From Craspedostauros australis (Eukaryota; Bacillariophyta; Bacillariophyceae; Mastogloiales; Achnanthaceae), in the NCBI GenBank assembly GCA_026770025.1, contig JAMXDE010000008.1, positions 2,046,001 to 2,110,000 on the forward strand: a stretch of DNA of 64,000 bases. Direction: 5' to 3'. Every line of letters begins with the position of its first letter. The first letter of the stretch is position 1. Shown here piece after piece: positions 58,830 to 64,000 of the stretch. The position numbers were made by a program, and so were the translations under genes. The notes under the pieces are model-generated. The model was not told where the DNA came from, did no database searches, and worked only from the letters and a program-made list of their open reading frames with translations.

Positions 58830-60419
58830 TGTCGACTTGCAGGTACGTACGTGGATGTGGATATGGATGTGGATGTGGATGTATACGTACGAATTGGTAT
58901 GCACGGTACTGGTGTTGGTGCTGGGATTAGCATTGGTGGAGAATGTGCTCAGATCACAGTTCTGCTCATGTGGCGAATGTTGAAGAGTGCGTGTTGCTCG
59001 GCAAAAGATGGCGCGGGAGTGATATTATGAGCGTCGATGTTGATCTCTACAGAGTCTGAGTGTGAATCAGGGCTTGGCTATGCCTGTGATTTTGTCTCTC
59101 TTTCTCTCTCTCCAGAGAGATGAACTGTGAGTGTGAGCACAAGCGTATTGGTACTTGTATGACGATGCTTATGAGATGTGATGCGAGGATGCTGATGTTT
59201 GCGAGGACGAGGATAGTCGCGGGTGCAAGATCACTCGTGGTTGCCCCTCCCTTGCCTTTGGTGAGACACATCTCTCTGTGGTGTCCACACAATGTTTGCC
59301 AAGGAAACGCAGCTCACATCCCAGGGCATGAGGTGTGCATGGTGCTGTTCCTCTCTGCTGCAATCGTCGTCGCCGCTCGTGCCACCAACACGAACGGGAG
59401 ATGTCGTCTGTTGCACAATGTCACCACGACATGGTGCGATGGGGAGTATTCTTGAGAAAGACGCGAGAAGTCCACGCCAAGGGTCCAATCTTGGTTTGTT
59501 GAAGGCGAACCCACAGTGTTCGTGATTGACAGTTTTTGTCGTGTTGATTTTCGCGTTAACGATCGTCTTCAACATCCACTGTCGTATTGTTTGTCTATAG
59601 AGAGTCCTCCCACACAACGGCTTCCACGCACTAACTTTGTTTCGCTGGGCGTGGCATGATCGTTTGCATCAATCACGCACACCGCATGTTTCCCACACCT
59701 GCGCGACAACACGAGCAACACATTTTGACGTGGCCGAATCCCAACGCGGTCGCTACCACTCAGTTCGTTGTTGTGATATTTTGGCCGACGCGTCAGAAAA
59801 TCACTTCTACAGAATTCAGTGACCAGCGACAACATCATCACACTTCGCAGCAGTGGTACCGTGGAACAACCGCACTAAGACTCCACAGAGTGCTGGCGAA
59901 GCGGTGTCACATCATTACCACCATTGTCGACGCCATTTGTACCCACATCGCTGGAGCCGACCAAGGCAGCGGAAGACATTTCGCTCGGGCACCAAGGGCA
60001 TGTTGTTGGAAGTGGGACCACCTCTCCATCTGCCAATGGAAAGACCCGCAAGCCACCAGAGTGCAACAAGGAGGGAGAAGCAATAACTAAAACGTACCCT
60101 AAAAGGCAACCGGGTCCACGCACAACTTCAATCCCAACCAAGACAACCAAGGTGGCGTCGTACCGTTCGTCCACACCTCCAAGTACAGCAGGCCCATCAG
60201 GACTCCACGAGTACGACCCACGCGCAGGACGTCCGCTTCTTGTGATCTCTGTGATCGGCCACGACCAATCGCAAACGCTCCGGAGCAATGACGACTTCTT
60301 GTCAAGGCCCACAGCTTTCACTCCATCGGTCCCAACGCATGAACAAACGAACAGGCCCCATCAACCAAGACCGGCAAAACCATCGCCATCAGCATCCCCA
60401 ACGGCACCTCCAGCACAAC
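58830..60419. promoter_or_regulatory. Large divergent intergenic region
   Basis: About 1.6 kb. A TGGATG/TGGATA repeat lies at 58851-58882 next to the CRAL-TRIO start, and a CT/GA inverted repeat at 59107-59120. The interval 59924-60427 is open on the plus strand but lacks an ATG and reads as Pro/Thr/Ser-rich sequence, so it is not called. No RNA gene seen. Confidence 0.4.
59107..59120. repeat. CT/GA inverted repeat
   Basis: TCTCTC, CA, GAGAGA inside a longer pyrimidine run (59095-59113). Short loop, so a larger-loop pairing is more likely. Confidence 0.6.
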
Positions 60420-62009
60420 ATGTCTGAGCTGCCCCCGAAGTCATCGCGCAAGCGGCAGAAATGAAAGCCCGAAAGAGCGTCGGAAGTAGCAAGCAGAGAT
60501 GAGGATGACGACATTGTGTCTGCACCAAAGCTATCCTCGACAAACCGAAGGAAGAAGGCCAAGGACAAGTCCTCGTCGACGTCAACGTCACTGAAAGGCA
60601 ACAAATGGGAAGCGAATGGTGACGAGACTTCCACCATCCACGATGATGATGTGTCTGCTGGTGTTCACGTTCACGTTCACACCAACGCCGACCTGCCTTC
60701 ATGGTCCACCTTCGATGATCTCGGTCTTGATGAGATGTTGGTGAAGACATGCCGTTCGTTGGGGTTCCAACGACCCACTCCAGTGCAGCAGGCGATCGTT
60801 CCCTTTCTCATCTCTCAAACGGCGGCGCACGTCTTGGCCTTGGCTGCGACAGGCAGCGGCAAAACGGTCGCCTTCTGCTTGCCCATCCTGCATTGCAACC
60901 GCAAGAAGCGAACCGTGTGTCAAACCTTGCTGTTCAGTGCCACCATGACGGGCAGTCTGGAAATGCTGGAATCCATCGCGGGCACAGGCCAAGGTCGATT
61001 GCCGTTGCACAAGTTCCTGGTCACGGATTCGGATCCGGATCCATCGGCCTTGCAGGGAAAGGGGATGGAGGCAGGTCAACTGCAGAATAGCAGTGACGGT
61101 GGTAGCGAGACAGACAGCAAGACCAACAAGGACAACAACGACAAGACCGCGATGGAGGCAGCGACGACTCCCAGGATCCCAGCTGGACTCAAACAGGAGT
61201 ACTTGTTCATGCCATCACGTGTCCGTGATGCGTACCTTCTTGCCACGATCCGTGCATTGATGTCTCACGGTGGACGTGCCAAGGCATCGAATGGAAAGAA
61301 TGCGTGGTCTGGCAAACGATCGAGAACCAGCAATAATCGTGGCAATGACAACGACGACAACGGCGATAGCGATGGCGATGGTGATCAAGGACCAAGCAAA
61401 TCAAGGTCTGCGATCATCTTCGTGTCCACGTGCGAGCGAGCTGCGTTGGTATCGGGCATACTGTCTCAAGTTGGGGTGGAGAATGTGGCGTTGCATTCTC
61501 TTCTGTCGCAGAACCGCAGGTTGGCAGCGCTGGGGAAGTTCAAATCCCAGCAAGCCCGAGTGCTCGTCGCGACGGACGTGGCATCTCGTGGACTGGACAT
61601 CCCGTGCGTTGATCTTGTCATCAATTCCGAGCTCCCAAGGAACACTGTCTCTTACGTGCACCGTGTCGGACGCACAGCCCGAGCCGGTCGGCGCGGCAGG
61701 GCCATCAGCTTGGTTGCGGAGACGGACGTCAACCTCGTGCATGCCGCAGAGCGTATCACGGGTCGTCCGTTGGAGAAGTGCACGGAGATCCCTGACGACG
61801 CTGCCATCAAGATGCTCGGACCTGTCACGAAGGCTGCACGATTGGCAAAGATGCACCTGATGGATATTGGATTTGATGATCTCGCGAAGAAGTTCAAGGA
61901 ACGCAAGGTCCGAGATCGCAAGGAGCGGCAGCGAATCGAAAAGGCCTTGCGCAGATCCGCCAAGAGGAATAGCAAGAGCATGAGCATGAACAAGAGTGAT
62001 GGCGCCTGA
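60420..62009 (+). pseudogene. DBP8/DDX49-like DEAD-box helicase lacking motifs Ia-II and with an in-frame stop
   Basis: From the ATG at 60420 the frame reads MSELPPKSSRKRQK, then TGA (60462-60464), and then continues open to 62009 with a Lys/Arg/Asp-rich stretch leading into the helicase. After that stop no in-frame ATG precedes the helicase body. Present are the Q motif (FQRPTPVQQAIVPFLI), motif I (ATGSGKTVAFCLPIL), motif III (LLFSATM), IV (AIIFVSTC), V (ATDVASRGLDIP) and VI (HRVGRTARAGRRG). DBP8/DDX49 proteins, nucleolar 40S-assembly helicases, have about 110-130 residues between LPIL and the QTLLFSAT segment. Here only about ten remain, so Ia, Ib and the DEAD box are gone. Asn/Asp-rich insertions lie at 61080-61170 and 61320-61400. 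It could be a recent pseudogene, an allele with a deletion, or an assembly error. Confidence 0.75.
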
Positions 62010-62568
62010 GGCACCCACTCGTTCCCGTGCCATCAGAAACTGGATGAAGAGGTTTGTGTCGAAGTACCATGGAGTGCCGTATCATTATCCACTCTCGAGT
62101 ACGTGTACTCTACTTGTGGTCACCGTCGGAGTGTTTCACCCTGATGTCAAAAATGTGACAAACTTGAGACACGCAAGTGGAGTACTCAATAGGTCGTGCA
62201 TAGGGAGTACTCTGGAGAGTCGCGCAATACTTGGCAATGTATACATCACATTATATATTATGATAGAATTATGTTATTACATAATACGCTTGAGAAACGA
62301 TGACTGAGAGATCCCATCACTCTCTTTGGGGCATAGAGCAGAGCAATCCATGCTGTGACGAATCTTGCTGCGCGCACGTCCTTGTAGTTGCCACTCCGTT
62401 TGAACATCCTGGATTTGCGGATGACACCCCGGCAACGCTCCCAATGATACTACCATACGCAGCATGAGCCGAGCAGCCGGTTATGCGGTGGCCGATTGTG
62501 CTTCCGCAGTTGCTGCATCACTCATCATGCTCGACTTGCGCTCCTATGAGCTAACAGTGTTGCTGTAT
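62010..62568. other. Convergent intergenic region
   Basis: About 560 nt between the helicase remnant (+) and SMC3 (-) stops. AT-rich at 62235-62290. No gene recognised. Confidence 0.4.
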
Positions 62569-64000
62569 TCACTCCACAGCAACCGACTTGCGCTTGCGAG
62601 AGTCTCTTGCGCTACCTCTCCCAACGGCTTCCGCGGCAGCCGAACCGCCACTGCTCAGCTTCTTCTCCTCGTCAGCGATGAACTTCAACGCGGCTGGTTT
62701 GTTCGTGGACTCCACTCTGCTCTCACGGTTGCGGAAAGCGATGCGGTAAAAGTTGTCTGACACGGCGACGAGCTCGGGACGGAACGTGCTCATGATGAAC
62801 TGGGCTGGATTGTCCTCGTCCACGCTCTGACGGTGGATGAGGTTGGCGACGGCCTGTCGGTACGTGGAATCCAATGCCTGATCAAGCTCGTCGAAGATGT
62901 AGAAAGGGGCAGGATCGCATCGCTGGATGGCAAAGATGAGAGCCAATGCCACCAACGCCTTCTGCCCGCCGCTCAATTGTGACATCATGAAGTTCTCTCC
63001 CGAGTCGCTGAACCACACCTTGATGCCGATGCCTCTGTACGAGTCTGCAGGGATATTTCGAGAGCCTGCTGGTGGTTTTGCGACGGCACCCTCGTCAGAC
63101 ACATCAGACTGGGCTTCCTTGTCGGTCTCATCCTCATCCTCATCGTTGTCGTCATCGTCGTTGTCGTCGTCGTCGTCATCCATAGCGGCAGCCTTGATGA
63201 TGAGCTTGCCACCACCCAACGGCACGAGTTCCTTGAAGACCTGTCTGAAGTTCTTGCTCACCTTGCGGAAGATACGGTTGATCGCCGCATCCTTCTTGTC
63301 GTCAAGGCTGCTGATCAGCTCCTCCACCTTCGTGGCACCTTCATCCAGCTCGCGCTTGCGTCTCAGCAGCTCGCTGCGCTTATCATTGAAGTTGACGTAC
63401 TGGTCGAATGCCTTCTTGTTGACGTGTGAGTACTTCTTGAGGTTCTTGTTGACACCTTCGATGGCCTTGGTGAGGTTGGGAATGGACTGCTTCTTGTGCT
63501 CCTTCAGCTCGCTGGTTGGTGGCAGAGACCCCAGCTCCTGGATCTTGCGCACGTACGTGTCACGCTTGGAGACGTTCATGGATTTCTGCGCAGAGCGATA
63601 CACCGGAATGCAATCAAGTAGGGTAGAACAGAGTAGAGTAGAGTAGCGCAGAGTAGAGCAGATTGGAATGTGACAGATCGGCAAGAAAAGGAACAGAACG
63701 GAACGAAGATGGTGAGGGAAGGAAATGCACAGGTGAATGCTCCAGCATGCCTGATGGCCGTGATGGCAGGCGCAATGTGATCACTCCCATTCAACCTCAA
63801 AGAACAATCTCACGCACATGCACAAGCACATGCACACATGCATATCCAAATCACACACCTTGTTCAGCAGATCCTCGGCTTCCGTCGACTTCTCCTCGAT
63901 TCTCTTCGCCACATCCATCTCCGCGGTCTTCAGATCCTCCACCGTCTGGTGAGTTGCATCGAGATTGGCCTGGATATCTCTGCCCGTTTGACGGATCTGC
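62569..64000 (-). CDS. SMC3: SMC3 cohesin subunit, C-terminal part (5' end beyond window)
   Basis: Two exons are in the window: 64000-63859 (continuing past the edge; codons begin at 63999) and 63585-62569, with a 273-nt intron in phase 0. The upstream exon is coiled coil (QTVEDLKTAEMDVAKRIEEK). The last exon has more coiled coil and then the C-terminal ATPase head: FRQVFKELVPLGGGKLII, an acidic insertion of about 45 residues (Asp/Glu-rich), GIGIKVWFSDSGENFMM, the ABC signature LSGGQKALVALALIFAIQ, and the Walker B FYIFDELDQALD, with FIMSTFRPELVAVSDNFYRI next. The wording around Walker B and the acidic loop matches SMC3 rather than SMC1, 2 or 4. It serves in the cohesin ring holding sister chromatids. 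Confidence 0.95.

Noticed and set aside
59924..60427. 167-codon Pro/Thr/Ser-rich plus-strand frame
   Set aside because: No ATG, no domain, and it overlaps the probable leader of the helicase remnant in another frame.

Overview
The window is nuclear DNA from a photosynthetic stramenopile, most likely a diatom. Three observations support this. Genes carry GT-AG spliceosomal introns of about 70-930 nt. Several proteins begin with a signal peptide ending in an ASAFAP-like Phe motif, the bipartite presequence of secondary red plastids (TTAFQP, SSFVLTP, TSFATG, AAGFSAVAP). The protein families are also ones abundant in diatoms: heat-shock factors, HA-domain proteins, DUF6824, and 7TM receptors with Cys-rich ectodomains. 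I saw no prokaryotic operons, no transposon coding sequence, no rRNA and no convincing tRNA. Exon limits were set by hand from splice consensus, reading phase and family alignment from memory.

Layout, left part. 1-1106(-): SLC35B-type transporter, 3' end cut by the window. 2172-3602(+): AlkB-like 2OG-Fe(II) dioxygenase. 4766-7451(+): heat-shock factor. 8226-9250(+): plastid MsrB. 9710-10756(-): plastid DUF3172 protein. 11323-12622(+): unknown protein with a mitochondrial-type leader. 13237-15119(-): adenosylhomocysteinase. 16372-16918(+): possible 3' end of a small gene. 17695-18144(-): Pro/Gly-rich orphan. 19336-21558(+): plastid DEAD-box helicase. 21878-23985(-): RbAp48/MSI1 WD40 protein. 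24530-26266(-) and 26815-27813(-): two ankyrin-repeat proteins.

Right part. 28626-31368(-): Cys-rich ectodomain fused to a 7TM receptor. 34326-38326(+): Dispatched/Patched-like RND protein. 39160-40731(+): lumenal ChaN-like protein. 41172-44744(-): 1190-residue disordered orphan. 45753-48086(+): Ku80. 48310-48983(-): LLPH/DUF2423 protein. 49697-51676(-): HA-repeat protein. 52386-53840(+): Mediator MED7. 54421-56539(+): porphobilinogen synthase. 57342-58829(-): CRAL-TRIO + DUF6824 protein. 60420-62009(+): damaged DBP8/DDX49-like helicase. 62569-64000(-): SMC3, C-terminal part.

The genes are mostly unrelated neighbours, typical of a eukaryotic chromosome. Themes that recur are plastid-targeted proteins (MsrB, DUF3172, DEAD helicase, ChaN, porphobilinogen synthase), nuclear chromatin/DNA/transcription factors (HSF, RbAp48, Ku80, MED7, SMC3), and membrane signalling (the 7TM receptor and the Dispatched-like protein, transcribed divergently). 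The most unusual items are the ectodomain-7TM receptor, which only becomes visible when two long open frames are joined across an intron, and the DBP8-like helicase that has lost motifs Ia-II, including the DEAD box, and has an in-frame stop near its start.
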